Assembly: GCF_001429285.1 (NCBI RefSeq)
Contig: NZ_LMJJ01000001.1
Location: 68,565 to 132,564, forward strand
DNA length: 64,000 nt
Origin: Ensifer sp. Root278
GTDB lineage: Bacteria > Pseudomonadota > Alphaproteobacteria > Rhizobiales > Rhizobiaceae
Direction of reading: 5' to 3'
A program made the translations under genes and the position numbers. Of the stretch, positions 56,114-64,000 are shown in pieces. Numbering within the stretch: the first letter of the stretch is position 1; each line of letters begins with the position of its first letter. Under the pieces are notes generated by a model. The model ran no database searches. It saw only the letters and a list, made by a program, of their open reading frames with translations, and was not told the origin of the DNA.

Positions 56114-57940
56114 CTATTGATTGGGCGCCGGTGGCGTGTCCGGCCGCGGAGGGTTCGCCCCGCGTGGATTGGTATCCATGCTGGCGGTGATCCTGAGATC
56201 CACCTTCTGGCTGGAAGGTGGAGGAATCGGGCGCCGATCGAGTTCGGCGCCTATGGCTGCGAGCTTCTGGGTAAGCTCGTTCAGCGCTAGGCGATCAGCC
56301 ATTGTAACGCCGACGAGGCCGGTCGGATCGTATTCCGTCAGGATCGCCGGATAGTCGATCCTGCGCTCGGTCGCCGGTTCCATGTAACGATTGGACAGCT
56401 TGCGCAGCGACTCGGAAAGTGTCGGCAGCATCGTCATCGCCCGGCGCCATCGATGTTCGTTGAAGTCGAAATTCTTGAGCACGACGTCGCCGGCCTTGCC
56501 GCCGAGCATGCTCAGGAAATTCACGGTTTCTCCATCCATGTCGAGATTGAGCCCGCCTTCCTTGGCATCGTCGAGCCTCACCTCGACAATGCGTTCGCTG
56601 TAGCCATGGAGTTGGCTCTGTAGCGTGTCCTGCCAGTTGCGGGCTGTGTCGAGGATAGCGCCGACGAACCCCAGGAGCCCCTTGACCGGATAGACTGGCG
56701 TTGCCTTGCCCTCGGCCGTCCGGCGCGGCAGGTGGACGCGGCTGCCACCTGATCCGTCCTCATCCTCTCCATGGCGCCTCGGATCGTAACTCGCCAGCGA
56801 AATACCGAAGGTCGGGCGACCGGGCAGTAGTCCGTCGAACAAATGGATCGGGAAATTGCTGGTGATGCCGCCATCGGAAAACAGGCAGCGGATATGGGTC
56901 GACGGATCGCGCCGGGCTGCCGCGCGCAGGGAATAATCGTAGCGATAGAGTGGAACGCCGCGGATCAATCCGGGGAAGCTGAGACTCATGCGGGCGATGA
57001 TCGCCACCGGCAGCTTCCTTGCCGGCGGTAGCTGGTAGTAATCCCGCACGCCGTCCGGCCCTACGATGTCGCGTGGTTTGCTCTCCTTCAGGAGGTAGCT
57101 CATGATGGACGGCGGAAACAGCCTTTCGAATTCCGACTTGCGGTAATTGTGCACCCGGTCGCCAAAGGGTAGCTCGTAAGGCCGCCGCGAAGAGAGATCG
57201 GTGGTGACGCTCTTCAACGTGATCTCGTAGCGATCGAGATCGCCGATCGTCAAAGGCCGCGCTTCTCCGTCGGAGCGAACCGGGCCGGCAATGGCTTCGA
57301 TCCGCTCGGCAATCCAGTTGGTGAATGCAGGTTTCTTCGCGCCCGGTTGGGTCAGGCCGCTGCATAGGCCGAAGTCGTGGGCCGGCAACACCACCGCGAC
57401 CGCGCGATAGAGCTGATAGGTCAACATCGCCATCGCGCCGATCAGGACGACGAGCGCCCCCAGGATGCCAAGCGCCCAGTCGGTCGCGGCGATGCCGGCG
57501 ACGATCAGCGCGAGGCCGGGGAGGGCGGCAAGAAGCAACGCCAGGTGAAAAACCCTGAGGGTCTCCAGAGCTGCCGCCACCACCTTGTTTCCCTGCGTTC
57601 GCACCATCGCCATCCCGACGCGAAAGAGCGGCGCTGTTTCCGCCGATGGCTGGAAGAAGGTCGGGAGATTGGCAGCCAGCTCCTTCGGCATCGCATCGAT
57701 CAGCGCGAAGCCAGCGTTCTTTTCGTCCGCCGTTGCGGCACTTTGGCGTCGGTATTCGGCGGCCGCTGTCATGACGGCGGCAATCGCACCGGCCGATGTG
57801 CCGCCGATGTGCATGAAGCGGTAGCGGGTCGCGAGTTCGGTAATGGCGCGCGGGAAGACCACACCGGAGGTGATGCCGCCTTTCATGATCAGATCGCATT
57901 CATCGCTGGGGGCTGCATAGCGGAAAGGCGTATTGGTCAT
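56114..57940 (-). CDS. Patatin-like phospholipase family protein
   Basis: A 608-aa predicted serine acylhydrolase. The oxyanion and nucleophile regions are CDLIMKGGITSGVVFP and HIGGTSAGAIAAV (GxSxG, Ser49), and the catalytic Asp is in CLFSDGGITSNFPIHLF (about 370). Two hydrophobic helices (about 135-180) insert between them, suggesting membrane attachment. The C-terminal 200 residues lack recognisable motifs. ATG 57940 follows GGAGG. It lies between ybaB and recR on the opposite strand, which interrupts the common dnaX-ybaB-recR order. Confidence 0.9.
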   Translation of the reverse strand: MTNTPFRYAAPSDECDLIMKGGITSGVVFPRAITELATRYRFMHIGGTSAGAIAAVMTAAAEYRRQSAATADEKNAGFALIDAMPKELAANLPTFFQPSAETAPLFRVGMAMVRTQGNKVVAAALETLRVFHLALLLAALPGLALIVAGIAATDWALGILGALVVLIGAMAMLTYQLYRAVAVVLPAHDFGLCSGLTQPGAKKPAFTNWIAERIEAIAGPVRSDGEARPLTIGDLDRYEITLKSVTTDLSSRRPYELPFGDRVHNYRKSEFERLFPPSIMSYLLKESKPRDIVGPDGVRDYYQLPPARKLPVAIIARMSLSFPGLIRGVPLYRYDYSLRAAARRDPSTHIRCLFSDGGITSNFPIHLFDGLLPGRPTFGISLASYDPRRHGEDEDGSGGSRVHLPRRTAEGKATPVYPVKGLLGFVGAILDTARNWQDTLQSQLHGYSERIVEVRLDDAKEGGLNLDMDGETVNFLSMLGGKAGDVVLKNFDFNEHRWRRAMTMLPTLSESLRKLSNRYMEPATERRIDYPAILTEYDPTGLVGVTMADRLALNELTQKLAAIGAELDRRPIPPPSSQKVDLRITASMDTNPRGANPPRPDTPPAPNQ

Positions 57941-58080
57941 CGGAGCCTCCATCTGCTGCAATCAACAATAGATTGCGCCTTGCTCGAATGCACGCCGATT
58001 TCTCCTGTGCCCTTTGCGATGGCCCACTGCAGTGTGCGAAGTCGATTCCGTTCGGGCTCGATATGGGCTAAAAGCGCCGC

Positions 58081-58686
58081 ATGGCAAAACGAGTCACCGG
58101 CCCCGAAATCGAAAAACTCATCCAGCTCCTGGCAAAAGTCCCGGGGCTCGGGCCGCGTTCGGCACGGCGCGCCGCCCTCCATCTCGTCAAGAAGAAGGAC
58201 CAGTTGCTGGGGCCGCTCGCCGACGCGATGGGCGAGGCGCACCGCAAGGTCCGTATTTGCTCCTGCTGCGGCAATGTCGATACGATCGATCCCTGCACCG
58301 TCTGCTCCGACGAGCGTCGCGACCAGTCGGTCATCATCGTCGTCGAGGATGTTTCCGACCTCTGGGCGCTGGAGCGCGCCGGCGCGATGAACGCCGCCTA
58401 TCACGTGCTTGGCGGCACGCTCTCCCCGCTCGACGGTGTCGGTCCTGAAGACCTCAACATCAAAGGACTTGTCCAGCGCGTCGCCAATGGCGGCGTCCGC
58501 GAACTGATCATCGCCGTGAATGCGACGGTCGAGGGCCAGACCACGGCGCACTACATCACCGACCAGCTCGAGGGCATGGAAGTGAAGATCACCCGGCTTG
58601 CCCATGGCGTGCCTGTTGGCGGTGAACTCGACTATCTCGACGAGGGCACGCTGGCCGCCGCCCTTCGCGCCCGCACGTCGATCTGA
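58081..58686 (+). CDS. recR: Recombination protein RecR
   Basis: RecFOR-pathway loader subunit, 201 aa. Helix-hairpin-helix [20 protein letters not shown], zinc finger [16 protein letters not shown] (four cysteines) and Toprim domain [20 protein letters not shown]...[21 protein letters not shown]. Complete. A weak ribosome site precedes the ATG. It is no longer adjacent to ybaB. Confidence 0.97.
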   Translation: MAKRVTGPEIEKLIQLLAKVPGLGPRSARRAALHLVKKKDQLLGPLADAMGEAHRKVRICSCCGNVDTIDPCTVCSDERRDQSVIIVVEDVSDLWALERAGAMNAAYHVLGGTLSPLDGVGPEDLNIKGLVQRVANGGVRELIIAVNATVEGQTTAHYITDQLEGMEVKITRLAHGVPVGGELDYLDEGTLAAALRARTSI

Positions 58687-58728
58687 CGCTATTTTCGAAC
58701 GCCGCGATCCAACCGATAGGGAAGCCTT

Positions 58729-59967
58729 ATGCTGAGACTTCTTTCACTTTCGACCTTGTTGCTCTGTGGCTGGCTGGGGTTCGCGCATGCCGCGACGAAG
58801 GCGGATGTCGAGGCGGAGTTTCGCGCCTGGCTCCAGAGCGATCTCTGGCCGGAAGCGCAGAAGGCTGGCATTTCCGCCGGTTCATTCAAGGCCGCCTTCG
58901 CCGACGTGAAGCTCAACTGGGACCTGCCGGATCTGGCGCCTCCCGGCTTCCCGAAGCCGAAAGAGCAGAAGCAGAGCCAGGCGGAGTTTTCCTCGCCCGG
59001 CAGCTACTTCTCGGAGAAGCGCCTGCAAGGACTGGCGGCAACCGGCCGCAGCCTTGCCTCCACCCATGCGTCGACCCTGAAGAAGATCGAACGCACCTAT
59101 GGCGTTCCGGCCTCGGTGGTCGTGGCGATCTGGGGCCGTGAGTCCGGCTTCGGCCGTGCCAAGATCCCCTATCCGGTCGTTGATGTGCTGGCGACCAAGG
59201 CCTTCATGTCGTCGCGCCCCGACCTTTTCAGACGCGAGCTGATCGCGGCGCTGCACATTCTCGACAGCGGCGACGTCGACGAGACGGCGATGCGCGGTTC
59301 CTGGGCCGGCGCCATGGGCCAGCCGCAGTTCATGCCGTCGAGCTTCCTGCAATATGCGGTCGATTTCGACGGCGACGGCCGCCGCGACATCTGGAATTCG
59401 GTGCCGGACAGCCTGGCGTCGATCGCCAACTATCTCGTCAAGAAGGGCTGGCAGCGCGGCCGCGACTGGGGCTTCGAGGTGTCGATTCCCGACGCTGTCT
59501 CCTGCGCACAGGAAGGCCCGGACCTCGCACGGCCGATTTCGGACTGGGCCAACAAGGGCATCACGCGGATTTCCGGCAAGGCCTTCCCGTCGCATGAACT
59601 GTCGGCGTCGTCGATGATGCTGGTGCCGGCCGGCCGGCATGGGCCGGAATTCATCGTCACGCCGAACTTCTATGTACTCAAGGAATACAACAACTCCGAC
59701 CTCTATGCGCTGTTCATCGGCAATCTCGCCGACCGCATCGCCACCGGCGGCGGTGCGTTCCGCGGGAGCTGGGGCGACGTCGGCAACATGCTGCGCTCGG
59801 ACGTTCTCGCCATGCAGAAGGCGCTCGTCGCCAAGGGCTATGACGTCGGCAAGGTCGACGGCCTTCCCGGCTACAAGACGCGCCGCTCGCTTGGCGACTG
59901 GCAGGCAAAGAGCGGGCTTGCCGCCACCTGCTTCCCCGATGCCTCGCTGAAGGCGAAGCTGCGCTAA
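58729..59967 (+). CDS. Lytic murein transglycosylase (MltB type) with peptidoglycan-binding domain
   Basis: Periplasmic enzyme of 412 aa cleaving glycan strands with 1,6-anhydro product formation. Signal peptide MLRLLSLSTLLLCGWLGFAHA is cut before ATK. The SLT-2 domain has YGVPASVVVAIWGRESGFGRAKI (catalytic Glu) and GSWAGAMGQPQFMPSSFLQYAVDFDGDGRRDIW. A C-terminal PG_binding_1 domain follows (VLAMQKALVAKGYDVGKVDGLPGYKTRRSLGDWQ). 42 bp after recR. Products could feed the MurQ/NagA recycling route. Confidence 0.95.
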   Translation: MLRLLSLSTLLLCGWLGFAHAATKADVEAEFRAWLQSDLWPEAQKAGISAGSFKAAFADVKLNWDLPDLAPPGFPKPKEQKQSQAEFSSPGSYFSEKRLQGLAATGRSLASTHASTLKKIERTYGVPASVVVAIWGRESGFGRAKIPYPVVDVLATKAFMSSRPDLFRRELIAALHILDSGDVDETAMRGSWAGAMGQPQFMPSSFLQYAVDFDGDGRRDIWNSVPDSLASIANYLVKKGWQRGRDWGFEVSIPDAVSCAQEGPDLARPISDWANKGITRISGKAFPSHELSASSMMLVPAGRHGPEFIVTPNFYVLKEYNNSDLYALFIGNLADRIATGGGAFRGSWGDVGNMLRSDVLAMQKALVAKGYDVGKVDGLPGYKTRRSLGDWQAKSGLAATCFPDASLKAKLR

Positions 59968-60018
59968 GGCAATTTCCAACCAGAGGCGTCGACGCTCTCT
60001 CAAGCTGAACCGCTGAAC

Positions 60019-60051
60019 CGAAAGAGGCCCTGCGTGACGGGGCCTCTTTCG
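60019..60051 (+). terminator. Rho-independent terminator after the lytic transglycosylase gene
   Basis: Stem CGAAAGAGGCCC/GGGCCTCTTTCG, 12 perfect pairs, nine-base loop; about 50 bp after the stop codon and followed by GTTG. The T-run lies within the arm (CTTTCG). Confidence 0.8.
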
Positions 60052-60092
60052 TTGCATTGGTCGATGTCAGCGTTGGGGGCGACAACGGCATT

Positions 60093-60197
60093 TAGAGCAA
60101 TTCCAGGAAAAGTGTGAAACGGCTTTCCGTCCGGAATTGCGTAATTTCAAAGACTTAGATCACTTCAGTGTTTCGATGAAACAATGAAATGATCTAG
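60093..60197 (+). repeat. RIME-like palindromic intergenic repeat (family A, copy 3)
   Basis: Complete element: AGAGCAATTCCAGGAAAAGTG...CCGTCCGGAATTGCG followed by TAATTTCAAAGACT and the inner palindrome TAGATCACTTCA...TGAAATGATCTA. Very similar to 6274-6378 read on the other strand. Its final CTAG provides the TAG stop of the minus-strand MFS gene at 60194. Confidence 0.9.
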
Positions 60198-61828
60198 TGC
60201 ATGTCGACATCGACCTGGCGTTTGTAGCGCTCGTAATGCGTCGGCACGATCGTCTGGCGTTCGATCATCCGGTGCACGCGCGGTGGTGCCGCACCGCTGT
60301 GCAGTGCCGTCAGCTTGTCGCCGACGGCGGCGTCGGCCTGGGTGCGCCGCTGGTTGTGGCGCACATATTCGACCCAGGTCGGCACGTGATAGGTCTCGGT
60401 CCAGGTCGTCGGGTTCTCGAGGTCGCGCATCAGCGCCCAGTGGCCCGCACCGTCGCGGATGCGGATGCGCCGGCGTTCCGCCATGGTCGTGAGGAACTCG
60501 GGGATATCGTCGTCCGCGATCTCGTAATCGATCATGATGACGATGGGGCCGCTGCGCGGCTTCAGGTCCAGTTCGAGCGGCGGTTCGTTGAAGCGGTTGA
60601 GCGGATCAAGATTGAGCGAAGTGAACTCCGGCAGGGGCAGCCGGAAGCCGACCACGACGCCAGCGAACATCAGCAGACAGGAGCCCATCAGCGCATTGGC
60701 GGCACCATATTGTTCGGCCGCCGTGCCCCAGAGCCAGCTGCCGCCAGCAATGCCGCCGAAGGTCATAGTCTGGTAGAGCGATAGCGCCCGGCCAACGACC
60801 CAGCGCGGTGTCGAGAGCTGTACTGTCGTGTTGAACAGCGACAGCGCCAGCACCCAACAGGCGCCGGAGACGAGCAGCACGAGACAGCTGAGCCACGCAT
60901 AGGTGCTCCAGGCCGTGATCGCGGCGCTGGCGGCAAAACCGGTGAAGGCGATGCGCACGATCGCCTCGCTCGACAGCTTCTCCCTCAATCGCGCACTGAG
61001 CAGCGCCCCGCCGATCGCGCCGAGGCCGAAGGCGCCGAGCATCAGGCCGTAGGTGAGCGGCCCGCCTTGAACGAGGTCGCGGGCGACGAGCGGCAAGAGT
61101 GCGAGGATCGCGCTTGCCGAAAGACCGAAGAGAAAACCGCGCAGCAGAACCTTGCCGATGTTCGGCGACATCGCGACATAGCGCAGGCCCGCGGATATGG
61201 CGCGGCCGAGCGTCTCACGCGGCAAGGTGTTCGTCGGCACTTCCCGCCGCCAGCGCACCAGCGCAAAGAGGATCGCGAAATAGCTGAGCGTATTGGCGAA
61301 GAAGGCGGCGGCAGCCCCCGCCGCGGCGACGATCGCGCCGCCGATCGCCGGGCCGACGCTGCGGGTGATGTTGAAGCCCATGCTGTTGAGCGCGACTGCC
61401 GCCGGCAGGTCGTCGCGCGGGACCATGTCGCCGACCGAGGCCTGCCAGGATGGGTTGTTGAGCGCCGTGCCGCAGCCGATGAGGAAGGTGAAGAGCAGGA
61501 GCAGCCAGGGCGTGATCAGTCCGACATAGGCGCAGATGGTCAGAAGCGCCGAGACGGAGAGCATGAAACACTGCGCCACCAGCATGATCCGCCGCCGATC
61601 GAAATTATCGGCAAGCGCGCCCGAGATGAGCGAGAAGAGCATGATCGGCAGCGAGGTCGAGGCCTGCACCAGTGCCACCATGTTTGCCGACGGTGAGATC
61701 GAGGTCATCAGCCAGGCGGCGCCGACCGATTGGATGAGGCCGCCGAAGTTGGATGCGAGGCTCGCGATCCAGATCGTGCGGAAGATGTCGTGCTTAAAGG
61801 GTGCAAGCGGCGAATTACGGTGGGGCAC
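60194..61828 (-). CDS. MFS transporter with C-terminal cytosolic domain (PF05977 type)
   Basis: A 544-aa exporter related to EntS-like 'transmembrane secretion effectors'. Helices occupy residues 1-400: FRTIWIASLASNFGGLIQSVGAAWLM, SGALADNFDRRRIML, GPAIGGAIVAAAGAAAAFFANTLSYF. The last 140 residues are soluble, with IVIMIDYEIADDDIPEFLTTMAERRRIRIRDGAGHWALMRDLENP, resembling an ABM/Dabb-like fold. GTG start at 61828. The stop codon is in the family A repeat. Substrate unknown. Divergent from rimP. Confidence 0.9.
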   Translation of the reverse strand: MPHRNSPLAPFKHDIFRTIWIASLASNFGGLIQSVGAAWLMTSISPSANMVALVQASTSLPIMLFSLISGALADNFDRRRIMLVAQCFMLSVSALLTICAYVGLITPWLLLLFTFLIGCGTALNNPSWQASVGDMVPRDDLPAAVALNSMGFNITRSVGPAIGGAIVAAAGAAAAFFANTLSYFAILFALVRWRREVPTNTLPRETLGRAISAGLRYVAMSPNIGKVLLRGFLFGLSASAILALLPLVARDLVQGGPLTYGLMLGAFGLGAIGGALLSARLREKLSSEAIVRIAFTGFAASAAITAWSTYAWLSCLVLLVSGACWVLALSLFNTTVQLSTPRWVVGRALSLYQTMTFGGIAGGSWLWGTAAEQYGAANALMGSCLLMFAGVVVGFRLPLPEFTSLNLDPLNRFNEPPLELDLKPRSGPIVIMIDYEIADDDIPEFLTTMAERRRIRIRDGAGHWALMRDLENPTTWTETYHVPTWVEYVRHNQRRTQADAAVGDKLTALHSGAAPPRVHRMIERQTIVPTHYERYKRQVDVDMH

Positions 61829-62040
61829 CTCGTCTTCTCTCTTGTCCTTGATTGTCGTCTCGAAGCGGTTCTATCCCTGTTATAGGCCCGAGGACGCGAA
61901 GTGCCACCCGCTGAAATTGACCTTGTTGTCGAAGATCGTCGTCTGCGAGCGGATCGGCGCATTTGGAGCGCACGGCCCAATGCCTTGCAATTTGCGGCGA
62001 TGAAGCGTATATGAGCCTCAAATTCTTGATCGGTAGATGA

Positions 62041-62070
62041 AGAGTGGGCCCGTCAGGACCCGCTCTTTTT
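62041..62070 (+). promoter_or_regulatory. rimP leader: terminator hairpin ahead of rimP-nusA
   Basis: AGAGTGGG/CCCGCTCT stem (one G-U pair) with a ten-base loop and TTTTTTATT run, just 30 bp before the rimP start and without a gene preceding it on this strand. A conserved premature terminator called the 'rimP leader' is known upstream of rimP-nusA in alphaproteobacteria, and this fits. The upstream part of the leader, including any antiterminator, probably lies within about 61950-62040. NusA could control it by feedback (inference). Confidence 0.8.
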
Positions 62071-62100
62071 TATTAGCCGGTCCGATGAGGAGATGATCGT

Positions 62101-62721
62101 TTGTCCGATACGACAACGGCTGAAAATGCAAATGAACCGCGCCTGATCACCGAAACCGGTCTCGACCAGCGCATCGCCGACATCATCGAGCCGGTCATCG
62201 TGCCGATGGGTTACCGCCTGGTGCGCGTGCGCATGTCCGGCCAGAACGGCCTGACGTTGCAGATCATGGCCGAGCGCAACGACGGCACCATGACCGTCGA
62301 AGACTGCGAAGAGATCTCCAAGGCCATTTCGCCGGTGCTCGATGTGGAAGATCCGATCGACAAGGCGTATCATCTCGAAGTGTCGTCGGCCGGCATCGAC
62401 CGTCCCATGGTGCGCAAGTCCGACTTCTTCCGCTGGCAGGGGCACCTGCTGAAATGCGAGACGTCGGTTCTGGTCGATGGCCGCAAGCGGTTCCGCGGCA
62501 AGATCGTTTCCGTCGATGACGATGGTTTCCGGCTTGAGCGCGACCAGCCCGCGTACGGCGAGGAACCTGTCGTCGTCATCCCGTTCACCACGCTTGCCGA
62601 AGCGCGGCTGATCCTGACCGACGATCTGATCCGTGATGCGCTGACGGCCGACAAGAAGGCGAAGGCCGAGCGCGCCGCGAACGAGAATTTCGAAGACGAA
62701 GATTCACCTATTGAGGAATAA
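62101..62721 (+). CDS. rimP: Ribosome maturation factor RimP
   Basis: Assists 30S subunit maturation; 206 aa. RimP landmarks: [72 protein letters not shown]. The C-terminus is an acidic/charged tail ([13 protein letters not shown]). Starts with TTG at 62101, supported by GAGGAG eight bases upstream; no alternative ATG is suitably placed. First gene of the rimP-nusA operon. Confidence 0.96.
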   Translation: MSDTTTAENANEPRLITETGLDQRIADIIEPVIVPMGYRLVRVRMSGQNGLTLQIMAERNDGTMTVEDCEEISKAISPVLDVEDPIDKAYHLEVSSAGIDRPMVRKSDFFRWQGHLLKCETSVLVDGRKRFRGKIVSVDDDGFRLERDQPAYGEEPVVVIPFTTLAEARLILTDDLIRDALTADKKAKAERAANENFEDEDSPIEE

Positions 62722-62766
62722 GTCGGGCGGAGCGTGAAGCCCCCTGCAACCCAACGGAGATAAGAC

Positions 62767-64000
62767 ATGGCAGTCAGTGCTAACCGGCTCGAGCTTCTGC
62801 AGATCGCGGATGCCGTCGCGCGTGAAAAGGTGATCGACCGCGAGATCGTTCTGGCCGCAATGGCCGATGCGATCCAGAAGGCCGCCCGCTCGCGCTATGG
62901 GTCGGAATCGAACATCCGCGCCGACATCAACTCGAAGACCGGTGAAATCCGCCTGCAGCGTCTTCTGGAAGTGGTCGAAAAGGCTGACGACTATTCCACG
63001 CAGATCCCGCTCGAGCTTGCTCGCGATCGCAATCCGGACGCCAAGCTCGGCGATTTCATCGCCGACCCGCTGCCGCCGATGGACTTCGGCCGCATCGCCG
63101 CCCAGTCTGCCAAGCAGGTCATCGTCCAGAAGGTTCGCGAAGCCGAGCGTGATCGCCAGTTCGACGAATTCAAGGATCGCGTCGGCGAGATCGTCAACGG
63201 CACGGTCAAGCGCGTCGAATACGGCAACGTCATCGTCGACCTCGGCCGTGGCGAAGGCATCATCCGCCGCGACGAGATGATCCCGCGCGAAAACATGCGC
63301 TACGGCGACCGCGTCCGCGCCTTCGTCTACGACGTTCGCCGCGAACAGCGCGGCCCGCAGATCTTCCTGTCGCGTACCCATCCGCAGTTCATGGTGAAGC
63401 TCTTCACCATGGAAGTGCCTGAGATCTACGACGGCATCATCCAGATCAAGTCGGTTGCCCGTGACCCGGGTTCGCGCGCCAAGATCGCCGTTGTCTCCAA
63501 CGACTCGTCGATCGACCCGGTCGGCGCCTGCGTCGGTATGCGCGGTTCGCGCGTTCAGGCCGTCGTCGGCGAACTGCAGGGCGAAAAGATCGACATCATT
63601 CCGTGGTCGCAGGATCCGGCATCGTTCATCGTCAACGCGCTGCAGCCGGCGGAAGTGGCCAAGGTCGTTCTCGACGAAGATGCGGAGCGCATCGAAGTGG
63701 TCGTTCCGGACGAGCAGCTTTCGCTCGCCATCGGCCGTCGCGGCCAGAACGTTCGCCTCGCCTCGCAGCTGACCGGCTGGGACATCGACATCCTCACCGA
63801 ACAGGAAGAGAGCGAGCGTCGCCAGAAGGAATTCACCGAGCGCACCAACCTGTTCATGGACGCGCTCGACGTCGACGAAATGGTCGGCCAGGTTCTGGCG
63901 TCCGAAGGCTTTGCCGCCGTCGAGGAGCTTGCCTATGTCGACCTCGACGAAATCTCGTCGATCGACGGCTTCGACGAGGAGACCGCTACCGAAATCCAGA
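62767..64000 (+). CDS. nusA: Transcription termination/antitermination factor NusA, N-terminal part
   Basis: RNA-polymerase-binding factor for pausing, termination and antitermination. About 411 codons are seen before the right edge. N-terminal domain: [24 protein letters not shown] and [17 protein letters not shown]1 domain about 135-200 ([27 protein letters not shown]). KH1 and KH2 follow with [31 protein letters not shown] and [25 protein letters not shown]. An acidic repeat domain begins before the cut. 45 bp after rimP. Confidence 0.97.
   Translation, partial: MAVSANRLELLQIADAVAREKVIDREIVLAAMADAIQKAARSRYGSESNIRADINSKTGEIRLQRLLEVVEKADDYSTQIPLELARDRNPDAKLGDFIADPLPPMDFGRIAAQSAKQVIVQKVREAERDRQFDEFKDRVGEIVNGTVKRVEYGNVIVDLGRGEGIIRRDEMIPRENMRYGDRVRAFVYDVRREQRGPQIFLSRTHPQFMVKLFTMEVPEIYDGIIQIKSVARDPGSRAKIAVVSNDSSIDPVGACVGMRGSRVQAVVGELQGEKIDIIPWSQDPASFIVNALQPAEVAKVVLDEDAERIEVVVPDEQLSLAIGRRGQNVRLASQLTGWDIDILTEQEESERRQKEFTERTNLFMDALDVDEMVGQVLASEGFAAVEELAYVDLDEISSIDGFDEETATEIQ

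Overview
The window is an ordinary, GC-rich (roughly 60%+) alphaproteobacterial chromosome segment. Gene content and order point to a Rhizobiaceae member of the Sinorhizobium/Ensifer type. From memory, the blocks dnaK / bifunctional PBP / polA / smeAB-like efflux / nag sugar operon / msrA / tRNA-Ser and cycM / kdsB / pheA / nudC / HIT / ffs / dnaX / ybaB / recR resemble the Sinorhizobium meliloti chromosome; this was not checked against a database. I see no prophage, insertion sequence, CRISPR array or conjugative element. Short palindromic intergenic repeats of at least three families are scattered through it.

Layout. 1-10.7 kb: the 5' part of dnaK with an RpoH-type promoter, a class A penicillin-binding protein, a small RNA with three anti-Shine-Dalgarno loops, an EamA exporter, a YbhN-like membrane protein, an M20 peptidase, MarR, and a second structured small RNA on the minus strand next to polA. 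10.7-20.1 kb: polA, purU and an AcrAB-type RND pump with a downstream TetR gene and an AcrR-like operator in front of the pump. 20.2-33.8 kb: a divergent amino-sugar and peptidoglycan-recycling locus. The minus arm holds MurQ, an ABC sugar importer and a Gfo/Idh oxidoreductase. The plus arm holds a BadF-type kinase, a GntR/UTRA regulator, a NagB-II-like SIS protein and NagA. Two near-identical 19-bp sites sit head to head in the divergent promoter region. A convergent amidase-ROK kinase-CutC operon faces nagA across a bidirectional terminator.

34-48.5 kb is more accessory: an EI24 protein, slyX, an orphan BMP-family binding protein, msrA, tRNA-Ser(GGA), an ECF sigma factor with a SnoaL-like tail, a deletion scar fusing the 5' ends of a methyltransferase gene and an aminotransferase gene, MerR and ArsR regulators with their targets, a BtrH-like protein, a CmlA/FloR-like efflux pump, an AEC transporter and cytochrome CycM. 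48.5-64 kb returns to housekeeping: kdsB-pheA, a DUF1127 small protein, nudC, a HIT protein, SRP RNA, dnaX-ybaB, a patatin-like protein on the opposite strand, recR, a lytic transglycosylase, an MFS exporter, and rimP-nusA behind a leader terminator.

I did not find a convincing undescribed multi-gene system. The observations I would follow first are the two C-rich-loop small RNAs, the paired operators of the nag locus, the methyltransferase/aminotransferase deletion scar, the intergenic repeats whose terminal CTAG/CTAA provides the stop codon of the neighbouring gene in four cases, and a candidate CtrA site upstream of the PBP.
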